Part shown: piece by piece, positions 23,820-32,058 of the stretch
Numbering within the stretch: the first letter of the stretch is position 1
Layout of the letters: each line of letters opens with the position of its first letter
Assembly (NCBI RefSeq): GCF_000718005.1
Contig: NZ_JODV01000013.1
Length of the DNA: 64,000 nucleotides
Source: Actinoalloteichus_B caeruleus
GTDB taxonomy: Bacteria > Actinomycetota > Actinomycetes > Mycobacteriales > Pseudonocardiaceae
Direction: 5' to 3' (one strand)
Made by a program: the position numbers and the translations under genes
Notes under the pieces: generated by a model
Told to the model about the DNA's origin: nothing
Seen by the model: the letters and a program-made list of their open reading frames with translations, nothing else
The model's database searches: none

Positions 23820-24826
23820 CGGGTCACCTCAGCCAGATCGAAGGCCGCCTCCACCATCGCAGCCGTGGCGGCGACGTCGGACATGAGCAGCGGCACGGAA
23901 CGCACCGCCGCGCCGGGGACGACGGCGGTGTCCCCGGTGTGCACGAGCCAGCCGTCGAGCAGGCCGGAGCCCCCCTGCCCCCGCCCGCCGTAGTGCCGGC
24001 CCACCCCCTCGGCGGTCGAGGGGACCCCGATGGCCCGGAGACAGGCGTCGGCCATGCCCCGGAGCGGTTTCCCCGCGATGATCGGGGACACGCCGACCAC
24101 GGGGGCGGAGGTGGCGCGCACAGCGTCCCGGACGCCCTCGACGGCCAGGATCGACCCGATGCTGACGACGGGGTTGGACGGCGCCAGCAGCACGATGTCC
24201 GCTTCGTCGAGGGCGGCCGCGACGCCGGGGGCCGGGGTGGCGGTCTCGGCGCCGACCTGGCCTATCCAGTGCGCCGGTAGGCCAGCCCTGTGCCGCACCC
24301 ACCACTCCTGGAAGTGGATCGCGCGCCGCTCCCCGGAGTCGGGGTCGTCCACCGAGACGTGGGTCTCCACCCGGTCGTCGGACGCGGGGAGGAGCCGGAC
24401 CCCCGGCCGCCACCGGTCGCACAGGGCCTCGGTGACGGCGGACAGGGGGTAGCCGGCGCGGAGCATGCGGCTGCGCACCAGGTGCGTGGCGATGTCCCGG
24501 TCGCCGAGGCCGAACCAGTCCGGGGGCGCGCCGTAGGCGGCGAGTTCCCCCTTCACCGCCCAGCTCTCCCCCGCGCGGCCCCAGCCTCGTTCCTCGTCGA
24601 TGCCACCGCCCAGGGTGTACATGCAGGTGTCGAGGTCCGGGCAGATCCGGAGACCGTGCATCCAGGTGTCGTCGCCGGTGTTGACCACCGCCGTCACCTG
24701 GTGTTCCCCCACGTCGCCGCCGGAGCCCGAGGTCGGTTCCCCGACCGGGGGCAGTCCGAGCGCGGCCTTGACCCCGAGGAGGAAGCGAGCGCCCCCGACT
24801 CCCCCGACCAGCACCACGATTCTCAC
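23816..24826 (-). CDS. fbiA: FbiA/CofD, phosphoenolpyruvyl (2-phospho-L-lactate) transferase of F420 synthesis
   Basis: FbiA moves the phosphoenolpyruvyl or phospholactyl group from its guanylyl-activated form to the deazaflavin Fo. The 336-aa product begins MRIVVLVGGVGGARFLLG with the glycine-rich nucleotide site. It continues with VTAVVNTGDDTWMHGLRICPDLDTCMYTLGG (shown in parts: VNTGDD, CPDLDT, YTLGG), GDRDIATHLVRSRML, LLAPSNPVVSIGSIL and PIIAGKPLRG, all CofD signatures. The start is a GTG at 24826. The gene sits between whiB2/M50 and fbiB as in mycobacteria. The presence of fbiA and fbiB shows that the organism makes F420; fbiC and fbiD are not in the window. Confidence 0.94.
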   Translation of the reverse strand: MRIVVLVGGVGGARFLLGVKAALGLPPVGEPTSGSGGDVGEHQVTAVVNTGDDTWMHGLRICPDLDTCMYTLGGGIDEERGWGRAGESWAVKGELAAYGAPPDWFGLGDRDIATHLVRSRMLRAGYPLSAVTEALCDRWRPGVRLLPASDDRVETHVSVDDPDSGERRAIHFQEWWVRHRAGLPAHWIGQVGAETATPAPGVAAALDEADIVLLAPSNPVVSIGSILAVEGVRDAVRATSAPVVGVSPIIAGKPLRGMADACLRAIGVPSTAEGVGRHYGGRGQGGSGLLDGWLVHTGDTAVVPGAAVRSVPLLMSDVAATAAMVEAAFDLAEVTR

Positions 24827-24927
24827 GAGGCGTCATCCTCGCATTCCCCGATCACGGCCACCGCCGGGAGCCGTCGGAAGCGGGTCGGACGGGCGGCGCG
24901 GGGCGGGGCGGGCAGCGGGGCTCGGGC

Positions 24928-25692
24928 CTACCGCCAGAACCGGAACTCCGACCCGCCCCAGGCGGCCAGCATGGCGTCGCCGCCGATCAGGCGGAACAGC
25001 TCGGAGGTGAGGGTGAACAGCCCGTCGGTCAGGTACGGGAAGCCGATCTGGGGCAACCCCAGCAGGACGGCGAAGAGCGCGAGCGGGGCCCAGGGTCGGG
25101 CCACCGACCCGTAGTGCCGCCACTTGGCGGAGAGGTGCGGTTCGAGCGCCCCGTACCCGTCCAACCCCGGAACCGGGAGCATGTTCAGCACGAAGGCGAT
25201 GATCTGGACGTAGGCCAGGTAGGACAGCGCGGCCGCCAGCGTGAGCGGGGGCTGGGTCAGCGACACCGCGGCGACGAGCAACCCGCCAAGGGCGAGGTTG
25301 GTCAGCGGGCCGGCGAGGGAGACCCCGCTTTCCACCGCACGGGAGCGCAGCGCGTGCCGGTTGATCCAGACCGCCCCGCCTGGCAGCGGGATCCCACCCG
25401 CCATCAGCAGCAGGATCGGCAGCAGCAGGCTCAGGACCGGGTCGGTGTACCGCCGGGGGTCGAGCGTCAGGTAGCCCTTGTCCCTGACCGACAGGTCCCC
25501 GCCCCGGTAGGCGACGGCGGCGTGACCGAACTCGTGGAGGCACAGGGAGACCGCCCAGCCGCCGAGGACGACGAGCACGACTCCCGCGGTGGCGGCGGCG
25601 GAGGCGTCGACGAGGGTCAGCGCGCCGCCGGCCACGGTCGCCGCGAGGATGGCGAGGAAGAGCGGGCTGAGGCGAACGGGAGAACTCGTCAC
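24928..25692 (-). CDS. M50-like site-2-type membrane metallopeptidase
   Basis: The 254-aa membrane protein carries the zinc site HEFGH (His53, Glu54, His57) in its second hydrophobic segment, and the downstream LNMLPVPGLDGYGAL, the LDG-type third ligand of M50 peptidases. Five to six hydrophobic segments are visible. It matches the short, PDZ-less M50 proteins of actinobacteria (annotated as site-2 protease family), which cleave membrane-embedded substrates that are mostly unknown. The GTG at 25692 is used because it starts directly before the first membrane helix; the frame is open to 25863 with a low-complexity extension. It is followed by fbiA at 101 bp on the same strand. Confidence 0.88.
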   Translation of the reverse strand: MTSSPVRLSPLFLAILAATVAGGALTLVDASAAATAGVVLVVLGGWAVSLCLHEFGHAAVAYRGGDLSVRDKGYLTLDPRRYTDPVLSLLLPILLLMAGGIPLPGGAVWINRHALRSRAVESGVSLAGPLTNLALGGLLVAAVSLTQPPLTLAAALSYLAYVQIIAFVLNMLPVPGLDGYGALEPHLSAKWRHYGSVARPWAPLALFAVLLGLPQIGFPYLTDGLFTLTSELFRLIGGDAMLAAWGGSEFRFWR

Positions 25693-26022
25693 GAGGCCAG
25701 TGTCCCCCACCTCCCGGGGGCGACCGGTGGGAGAGAGGTCCCTCCCAGCCGGCCCGCCGCCACCGCCCGATCGGTGGGCCTTTCGCGGCGCGTCGCTGTC
25801 AAGCGGCTGTCCGTGGGTTTCCGGGAAACCTCCTGATGGCCTAGCGAGTTCGGCGTTCCGCACCCGCCTTCGGGAACCCCGTGCGCTGGTAACTCGTTCG
25901 GCTGACTATCGCTTGACCCCTAGCGGTTACACAGGTGTAATCACATCGGTGTCATTCGTCGACCGAGGGGGCCGACGGGTGGCGTCCGCCAACCGGGGAG
26001 TGCGGAAGGCGAGGAGGCGGAC
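25693..26022. other. 330-bp divergent promoter region of the M50 and whiB2 genes
   Basis: No gene is seen here. It is less GC-rich than its surroundings and must contain promoters for both divergent genes. A perfect palindrome at 25927-25940 is listed separately. AGGAGG at 26012-26017 is the whiB2 ribosome site. Confidence 0.6.
25927..25940. promoter_or_regulatory. palindrome upstream of whiB2
   Basis: TTACAC-AG-GTGTAA is a perfect 6-bp inverted repeat, 82 bp upstream of the whiB2 start codon. The half-sites are those of the BldD box (TNACNC and GNGTNA), but the spacer is 2 bp instead of 1. It may bind BldD or another dimeric regulator; this is not proven. Confidence 0.45.
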
Positions 26023-26337
26023 GTGCGGGAATTCGAACTGGACCGTGAGACAGAGCGGGGGACCGTCCAGCTTGGGGAGTTGGACGTGCTGACCGGTTTG
26101 TTCGATACGGGAGAGGAAGAACAGGACTGGCAGGAGCGCGCACTGTGCGCGCAGACCGATCCGGAAGCGTTCTTCCCAGAGAAGGGTGGGTCGACCCGGG
26201 AGGCGAAACGGATCTGCTCCGGCTGCGAGGTGCGCTCCGAGTGCCTCGAGTACGCGCTGGCGCACGACGAACGTTTCGGCATCTGGGGCGGACTGTCCGA
26301 ACGTGAGCGACGCAAGCTCAAGAAACGCGCGGTCTGA
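26023..26337 (+). CDS. whiB2: WhiB2/WhmD family iron-sulfur transcription factor
   Basis: Wbl proteins carry a [4Fe-4S] cluster and bind the major sigma factor to control transcription; WhiB2 (WhmD) governs septation and sporulation septa. The 104-aa product has the four ligands Cys42, Cys65, Cys68 and Cys74, the DPEAFFPEKGGSTREAKRIC core, the GIWGG turn and the basic ERERRKLKK tail. The match with Rv3260c is very close after residue 36, and the position beside fbiA is conserved. The GTG start at 26023 is backed by AGGAGG 5 nt upstream. A strong hairpin terminates the gene at 26351-26376. Confidence 0.95.
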   Translation: MREFELDRETERGTVQLGELDVLTGLFDTGEEEQDWQERALCAQTDPEAFFPEKGGSTREAKRICSGCEVRSECLEYALAHDERFGIWGGLSERERRKLKKRAV

Positions 26338-26350
26338 CGCCGCGTGTGCG

Positions 26351-26376
26351 GAGCCCCTCGGCACGCCGAGGGGCTC
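26351..26376 (+). terminator. strong intrinsic-type hairpin after whiB2
   Basis: A perfect 12-bp stem, GAGCCCCTCGGC with GCCGAGGGGCTC, has a 2-nt AC centre and starts 13 bp after the whiB2 stop. It is followed by CGTCGTT, a weak T-containing stretch. Confidence 0.8.
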
Positions 26377-26564
26377 CGTCGTTCCCGCGCCCAGGGGGCG
26401 GCCCGGAGCCCCGTCTGGCGTTCTCGCCACGGGCGCCCGGTGGCTGCGCTGCGTAGTCGGAACTCGGTCAGGGCACCCCCGCCGCGGTCCGGAAGTGATC
26501 TTGGCCACGTCGGTTGTCCCGGGCGGGTCGGCCACCCGTTCCGGTCCGGCGACCGGACCCCGCC

Positions 26565-26924
26565 TCAGTCGTCATGGGGATTCCGGAGTACTCGCAGGTG
26601 TGGCCGACCAGGGCTGGTCACCGACTCCTCGGGCACCTCTGCCTGCCGGTCGACGCGACCGGCCTCGCGGACTGCCTCCGCGAGCGCGGTCAGATCGTCG
26701 ACCGACGGTTGGGACAGGGCGAACTCGCCCTCGTACCGGACTACGTCCCATCCCTTGGGTGCCGTCAACCTCATCGCGTGCGCTTCGCACAAGTCGTAGC
26801 TGTGTGGCTCGGCGTAGGTGGCCAGGGGCCCGACAACTGCGGTGGAGTCCGCGTACGCGTAGGTGAGCGTGGCGACAGCCGGGTTGGTACACCCGGTTCG
26901 CGAGCACCGTCTCACGCTCCGCAC
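26565..26924 (-). CDS. DUF3499 family protein
   Basis: The 119-aa protein belongs to the actinobacterial DUF3499 family (Rv3258c): RRCSRTGCTNPAVATLTYAY, DSTAVVGPLATYAEPHSYDL, CEAHAMRLTAPKGWDVVRYE. Two Cys pairs (CSRTGC and CEAH) look like a small zinc-binding site. No reaction is known. The GTG at 26924 is taken as the start. A TATCGT hexamer ends 7 nt before it (26932-26937, minus strand), the spacing expected for a -10 element of a leaderless transcript; a GTG at 26915 is possible too. It is divergent from the zincin-like gene. Confidence 0.88.
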   Translation of the reverse strand: MRSVRRCSRTGCTNPAVATLTYAYADSTAVVGPLATYAEPHSYDLCEAHAMRLTAPKGWDVVRYEGEFALSQPSVDDLTALAEAVREAGRVDRQAEVPEESVTSPGRPHLRVLRNPHDD

Positions 26925-27103
26925 AGCGGGGACGATAGCGCCTGTCCGCCCTGGCGAGTAGCAGCCACGCGGATGACACGCTTTCGTGATCCATTCCCCG
27001 CCGGTCACGCTCCGGTTCCGCCGGTCCGCCGGTGGGTGCTCCTGGGCAGCCGGTCCGGTGACGGCGGACCGGAAGGGCTGCCTGGTCCCGTACCCTTGGC
27101 CCT

Positions 27104-27577
27104 GTGGCGGTAGCGCGCGGATACCAGAGGCGAACTCGCTGCCGACGTGATCGGCGGGGGCGTGGCCTGCGAGGCACGCTGTACCCGCCGTCGATGCCGG
27201 CGGCACGCAGTCGGGCGGAGCGGTTCGACGCCCTCGTGCTGGAGGCGCTGGAGCCCATCGAGCAGCGGTGGCGGGCGGAGCTGACCCAGCTCGACGTCGC
27301 CGTGGACGATGTGCCCGAGCTGCGCGCCGGCTACCGGCCGGACGGCGACCAGGGTGATGTCGTGGGCGACGGCGAGATCCCCCTCGCGCGGCTCGTACCG
27401 GCGGGCGTCGACCGGCGCGGCGTTCCCACCAGGGCCAGGGTCGTGCTCTACCGCCGGCCCCTGGAGGCGAGGGCGCGGGACGGCGCGGACCTCTCCGACC
27501 TCGTGCACGACGTCCTGGTCGAGCAGGTGGCCAGCTACCTCGGTCTTGATCCGGATGTCGTGGAGGGTGAGGGCTGA
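27104..27577 (+). CDS. zincin-like metallopeptidase family protein, metal site degenerate
   Basis: The 157-aa protein matches the actinobacterial branch of the small metallopeptidase family (Rv3259): RGRGLRGTLYPPSMPAARSR, FDALVLEALEPIEQRW, LTQLDVAVDDVP, IPLARLVPAGVD and RARVVLYRRPLE. The expected HExxH site appears as HDVLVEQ near residue 138, so the second His is missing, as in the mycobacterial member, and the Glu is replaced by Asp. It is unlikely to be a zinc protease in the usual sense. The GTG at 27104 begins a conserved basic N-terminus. The phosphomannomutase gene follows after 105 bp. Confidence 0.82.
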   Translation: MAVARGYQRRTRCRRDRRGRGLRGTLYPPSMPAARSRAERFDALVLEALEPIEQRWRAELTQLDVAVDDVPELRAGYRPDGDQGDVVGDGEIPLARLVPAGVDRRGVPTRARVVLYRRPLEARARDGADLSDLVHDVLVEQVASYLGLDPDVVEGEG

Positions 27578-27682
27578 CCGGAGGCTTTGCCCACCGACCC
27601 GTTCTGGTGACCGCTCCGCGCCGGTACCCTTCGGAGGCCAGGGTCGGCGAGATCGGGGACGGCCCGCAGTGAGGGAGGCGGC

Positions 27683-29032
27683 GTGCGCGACCTGTCCGAC
27701 ATCGTGAAGGCCTACGACATCCGCGGTCTGGTCGGTGAACAACTCGACGAGGACGTGGTGCGGGACATCGGCGCCGCGTTCGCGCGACTGGTGGGCGGCC
27801 CGGAGATCGTCGTCGGCCACGACATGCGGGAGTCGTCACCCGGGCTCGCCGCGGCGTTCGCCGAGGGGGTCACCGGCCAGGGGATCGATGTCGTGAGCAT
27901 CGGTCTGGCCAGCACCGACATGCTGTACTTCGCCTCCGGCACGCTCGACCTGCCCGGCGCGATGTTCACCGCGAGCCACAACCCCGCCGCCTACAACGGC
28001 ATCAAGTTGTGCCGGGCCGGCGCGGCGCCCGTGGGCCAGGACAGCGGCCTCGCCGAGATCCGCGAGATGGTCGCCACCGGCGTCCCGGGTTTCGTGGGGA
28101 GGCAGGGAACGGTCCGGCAGCGCGACCTCCTCGCGGACTACGCCCGCTACCTGCGCGAACTGGTGGACCTGTCCGGTTCCCGGCCGCTGCGCGTCGTGGT
28201 CGACGCCGGGAACGGGATGGGCGGCCACACCGTCCCCAGCGTCTTCGAGGGGCTGCCGATCGAGATCGTCCCGCTGTACTTCGAGCTCGACGGCGAGTTC
28301 CCGAACCACGAGGCCAACCCGCTCGACCCGAAGAACCTGGTCGACCTACAGGCGCGGGTCCGCGCCGAGGGGGCCGACGCGGGACTCGCGTTCGACGGGG
28401 ACGCCGACCGCTGCTTCGTGGTGGACGAGCGGGGAGAGGCGGTGTCCCCGAGCGCGATCACCGCGCTGGTGGCCGTGCGGGAACTGGCCAAGGAACCGGG
28501 CGCGACGGTGATCCACAACCTGATCACTTCCCGGGGAGTTCCCGAGATCGTCACCGAACACGGCGGGAAGCCCGTCCGCACCCGGGTCGGCCACTCCTTC
28601 ATCAAGCAGACGATGGCCCAGACGGGGGCGATCTTCGGCGGGGAGCACTCGGCCCACTACTACTTCCGCGACTTCTGGCGGGCGGACACCGGCATGCTCG
28701 CCGCGCTGCACGTGCTGGCGGCCCTGGGCGAACAGGACCGGCCGCTGTCCGAGCTCACCGCCGCCTACCAGCGCTACCAGGCGTCGGGGGAGATCAACTC
28801 GACGGTGGACGAGCCGACCGAGCGGCTCGCGGCGGTGCGGTCCGCCTACGCGGACCGCCCCGAGGTGGTCCTCGACGAGTTGGACGGCCTGACCGTCTCG
28901 CTGCCCGGGGGAGCGTGGTTCAATCTGCGCCCGTCGAACACCGAGCCGCTGTTGAGGTTGAACATCGAGGGACCGGACGAGGCGACGGTCGCGGGACTGC
29001 GCGACGACGTGCTCGCGATCGTCCGAGGCTGA
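27683..29032 (+). CDS. manB: phosphomannomutase/phosphoglucomutase
   Basis: The enzyme interconverts mannose-6-phosphate and mannose-1-phosphate, feeding GDP-mannose synthesis. The 449-aa alpha-D-phosphohexomutase has the phosphoserine loop TASHNPAAYNG (Ser98), the metal loop FDGDADRCF, the sugar loop GGEHSAHYY and the C-terminal phosphate loop RPSNTEPLLRLNIE. It matches Rv3257c in order. The GTG at 27683 follows GAGGGAGG. It leads a same-strand run with Trm112, SIS and manA genes, with gaps of 62, -4 and 65 bp. Cytoplasmic. Confidence 0.94.
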   Translation: MRDLSDIVKAYDIRGLVGEQLDEDVVRDIGAAFARLVGGPEIVVGHDMRESSPGLAAAFAEGVTGQGIDVVSIGLASTDMLYFASGTLDLPGAMFTASHNPAAYNGIKLCRAGAAPVGQDSGLAEIREMVATGVPGFVGRQGTVRQRDLLADYARYLRELVDLSGSRPLRVVVDAGNGMGGHTVPSVFEGLPIEIVPLYFELDGEFPNHEANPLDPKNLVDLQARVRAEGADAGLAFDGDADRCFVVDERGEAVSPSAITALVAVRELAKEPGATVIHNLITSRGVPEIVTEHGGKPVRTRVGHSFIKQTMAQTGAIFGGEHSAHYYFRDFWRADTGMLAALHVLAALGEQDRPLSELTAAYQRYQASGEINSTVDEPTERLAAVRSAYADRPEVVLDELDGLTVSLPGGAWFNLRPSNTEPLLRLNIEGPDEATVAGLRDDVLAIVRG

Positions 29033-29094
29033 CGTCGACGACGAGTCAGAGGGCGGCGTGCCGGCCTTGCGACTCCCGGTGAAGAGGAGGAACC

Positions 29095-29343
29095 GTGGCC
29101 GTTGATCTGAACCCCCGTCTGCTGGACGTGCTCGCGTGCCCGTGTGACGAGCACGGCCCCCTGCGGACCGGTACGCCGTCCGACCCCGACGCCGACTACC
29201 TGACCTGCACCCTGTGCGCCCGACGGTTCCCGGTCCGCGACGGCATCCCGGTGCTGCTGCTGGACGAGGCCGAGGGCGGCCCGGATGCGGCGCGGGGGAC
29301 CGGAACCGGCGCACCGACCGGTGGGGACTCGGCGAGCAGGTGA
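29095..29343 (+). CDS. Trm112 family small protein
   Basis: The 82-aa protein has the Trm112/YcaR fold signature: LNPRLLDVLACPCDEHGPL, then LTCTLCARRFPVRDGIPVLLLDEA. The CPCD and CTLC pairs form the usual four-ligand zinc site or its remnant. Eukaryotic Trm112 activates methyltransferases; the bacterial role is unclear. Its stop shares GTGA with the following SIS gene, and the same pair occurs in other actinobacterial mannose operons. Confidence 0.88.
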   Translation: MAVDLNPRLLDVLACPCDEHGPLRTGTPSDPDADYLTCTLCARRFPVRDGIPVLLLDEAEGGPDAARGTGTGAPTGGDSASR

Positions 29344-30473
29344 TCCCGGTGCTCGACGACACCCTGCTCGACGATCCGGCGTGGCTCCAGCAGGCCGACA
29401 CCGCCGGTCTGCTCCGGGCGGCCGCGACCCCGGGAGCCCAGGTGCGGGCCACCGCCGGCGCCGCGGTCGAGGCGGGCCTGTCCCGCCTCGTCAGTGAACG
29501 GCCCAGGGCGCTGGTCCTGCTCTCCAGGAGCGCCGCCGGCGCCGACGCGGCACCGTTGGTGACCGCGCTGCTGGGGCCGGAGTGCCCGGTCCCCGTGGTG
29601 ACCTCGCCCGACGTCCCGCGCTGGGTCGGCCCACTCGACGTCGTCGTCGTCCACGTCGACGACATGGTCGACGAACCCGCCCTGGCGGAGGGCGTGTACC
29701 GAGCGGGCCGGCGCGGGGCGCGGGTGGTCGTCGCCGGGCCCGGCGACGGGCCGGTGGCCGCCGCGGCGGCCGGCGGGCAGGCGATCCTGCTCCCCACCCG
29801 GGTCCCGGTCCCACCGGGGTTGGGGCTCGCGGCCGCCGTCGCGCTCACCCTCGCGGTGACCGACGCGCTCGGGCTGCTCCGCGTCGACCTCGACGGTCTG
29901 GCCGACCGGTTGGACCACGCGTCGGAGCGCGACCACCTCTCCCACGAGTCCTTCGTCAACCCGGCCAAGTCGCTGGCGCTGCGGCTCGGGGAACGCCTGC
30001 CGCTGCTCTGGGGCGTCGACCCGGTCGCGGTCGCCGTGGCCGGCCACGGCGCGGGCGCGCTGGCCGGGTTCGCGGGTGTCGCCGCCGACGCCACCGGCTA
30101 CCAGCAGGCCGAACGCCGTCCCGCGCTGTTCAGGACCGCCGTCTCCCAGGGCTCCGACGGGGACATCTTCGCCGACCCGGACGACCTGTCCGGGCAGCAG
30201 CGGGTGCGGGTACTGCTGGTCAGCGTGCCCGCCGGACCGGCCGTGTCCCCGGTCCCGCCCCGCCCCGACCAGCGCGAGGCGGACCTCGTGCTGCGGAGGG
30301 CGACGGACCGCCTTCCCGCCGCGGACCTCCTCGTTCCCGGTGAGGAGTCGCAGGGCGACCCGGTGACCGGCGCGTTGTCCCTCGCGTGCCGACTGGACAC
30401 CGCCGCCGTCTACCTCGGTCTGACCACCGGGGCGATGGGCGGCTCGGCCGAGCTGCGGCCGTCCGGCGTGTGA
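29340..30473 (+). CDS. SIS-domain protein (TobH-like; possible phosphosugar isomerase)
   Basis: The 377-aa product has two sugar-isomerase-like halves: RPRALVLLSRSAAGADAAPLV and DVVVVHVDDMVDEPALAEGVYRA in the first, and VAVAGHGAGALAGFAGVAADATG in the second. It corresponds to Rv3256c and is labelled TobH in some annotations. A role in mannose phosphate handling is suggested by its place between the mutase and isomerase genes, but the catalytic residues are not clear. The GTG at 29340 overlaps the Trm112 stop; the frame upstream (29214) lies in the Trm112 gene and is not used. Confidence 0.82.
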   Translation: MIPVLDDTLLDDPAWLQQADTAGLLRAAATPGAQVRATAGAAVEAGLSRLVSERPRALVLLSRSAAGADAAPLVTALLGPECPVPVVTSPDVPRWVGPLDVVVVHVDDMVDEPALAEGVYRAGRRGARVVVAGPGDGPVAAAAAGGQAILLPTRVPVPPGLGLAAAVALTLAVTDALGLLRVDLDGLADRLDHASERDHLSHESFVNPAKSLALRLGERLPLLWGVDPVAVAVAGHGAGALAGFAGVAADATGYQQAERRPALFRTAVSQGSDGDIFADPDDLSGQQRVRVLLVSVPAGPAVSPVPPRPDQREADLVLRRATDRLPAADLLVPGEESQGDPVTGALSLACRLDTAAVYLGLTTGAMGGSAELRPSGV

Positions 30474-30538
30474 CCGTCCGGGCGGCGGCCAGCGCCGGCC
30501 CGGCTTGAGACCAGCGGACAAGCGAACGAGAGACGACA

Positions 30539-31765
30539 GTGGACCTGCTGCGCAATCCGGTGCGCCCCTATGCCTGGGGTTCCCGCACCGCGATCTCGGA
30601 ACTGCTCGGTCGACCGATCCCGGCGCCCCACCCCGAGGCAGAACTGTGGCTCGGCGCCCATCCCTCCGACTCCTCGGTCCTGGTGCGGCCGGACGGTACC
30701 GAAGCCGCCCTCACCGAGCTCCTCCACGCCGATCCGATCGGGCAGCTCGGCAGCAAGTGCGCCGACCGGTGGGGGCCTCGGCTCCCCTTCCTGATGAAGG
30801 TGCTCGCCGCCGAGGAACCGCTCAGCCTCCAGGCCCACCCGTCCTCCGAGCAGGCGGAGGAGGGGTTCGAGCGGGAGGAGGCCGCGGGCGTTCCCCTGCT
30901 GGCACCGACCCGGAACTACCGCGACAGCAGTCACAAACCCGAGTTGATCTGCGCGCTCACCGAGTTCCACGCCCTCGCCGGTTTCCGGGACGCCCAGGTG
31001 ACCCTGCGGTTCCTCGACGCGCTCGACGTGCCGACGCTGCGGCCCTACACGGGCCTGCTGGCCGCCGAGCCCGGGCCGGGTGGCCTGCGGGCGCTGTTCA
31101 CCACCCTCATCACGCTGCCGCAGCGCGCCCTGGACGTGCTGCTCCCGCCGGTGCTGGAGGGCTGCGTCCGGCACCTGCGGGAACGCGGCGCGTTCGGTCA
31201 GGAGTGCCGGACGGTGCTGGAGCTGGGGGAGGCCTACCCGGGGGACGCGGGCGTCCTGGCCGCCCTGTTGCTCAACCGCGTCGTCCTCCAGCCAGGGGAG
31301 GCGATCTACCTCCCGGCGGGGAACCTGCACAGCTACCTGCTGGGCACCGGGGTGGAGATCATGGCGAACTCCGACAACGTCCTGCGCGGGGGACTCACCC
31401 CGAAGCACGTGGACGTGCCGGAACTCATGCGGGTGCTGGACTTCGCCCACGGCCCGATGCCGGTGCTGACCGGTGACCAGGAGGGCCAGCACCTGACCGT
31501 CTACCGGACCCCGGCCGAGGAGTTCCAGCTGTCGCGCATCGACTGGGACGCCGACGAGGTGGCGCCGGTCGCCCTGACCGGCGCCACCCCCCAACTGCTC
31601 CTCTGCACGGACGGTCAGGTCACCCTCACCAGCCCCGAGCACGGTGAACTGGAGGTGTGCCGGGGGCAGTCGGTGTGGCTCCCGGCGGAGGACCCACCGG
31701 TGCGGGTGCGCCCGGCGACCGGGGCCCGCACCCAGCTCTTCCACGCCACCGCGCCGCTCGGCTGA
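30539..31765 (+). CDS. manA: mannose-6-phosphate isomerase, class I
   Basis: ManA interconverts fructose-6-phosphate and mannose-6-phosphate and gives the entry step to GDP-mannose. The 408-aa type I isomerase starts at the GTG at 30539 with LLRNPVRPYAWGSRTAISEL. It has AELWLGAHPSD, the zinc-binding LQAHPSSEQAEEGFEREE segment, HKPELICAL-type ligands in SSHKPELICAL, and the YLPAGNLHSYLLGTGVEIMANSDNVLR region (in parts: PAGNLHSYL, MANSDNVLRGG). It matches Rv3255c. The gene completes the pmm-Trm112-SIS-manA run. Confidence 0.94.
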   Translation: MDLLRNPVRPYAWGSRTAISELLGRPIPAPHPEAELWLGAHPSDSSVLVRPDGTEAALTELLHADPIGQLGSKCADRWGPRLPFLMKVLAAEEPLSLQAHPSSEQAEEGFEREEAAGVPLLAPTRNYRDSSHKPELICALTEFHALAGFRDAQVTLRFLDALDVPTLRPYTGLLAAEPGPGGLRALFTTLITLPQRALDVLLPPVLEGCVRHLRERGAFGQECRTVLELGEAYPGDAGVLAALLLNRVVLQPGEAIYLPAGNLHSYLLGTGVEIMANSDNVLRGGLTPKHVDVPELMRVLDFAHGPMPVLTGDQEGQHLTVYRTPAEEFQLSRIDWDADEVAPVALTGATPQLLLCTDGQVTLTSPEHGELEVCRGQSVWLPAEDPPVRVRPATGARTQLFHATAPLG

Positions 31766-32058
31766 CCACCGCCGAGGGGCCGGCGGTCGTCGCGCCGGCC
31801 CGGCGGGCACGCCCCCCGTTGGTCGCGGTTCGTCCGGTTCGTGGCGACCACGCCATCGCGCGGGCCCGGCCCGTCCACCCCGACCCGGGTGGGTGATCAG
31901 AGCGCGGTGGGACTCGTGCCACCCAGCCGGCTCCCCACGCTCTCGCTACCGTGACCAGCGCGGCGGCGGGTGAGGCGCCCGGGCACGGGTCTGCCGCTGC
32001 GGCGCTTCCACCCGCGGTCAGCGCGCTGACCCGGGGTCGGACCACGGGAGGGCGGGGC

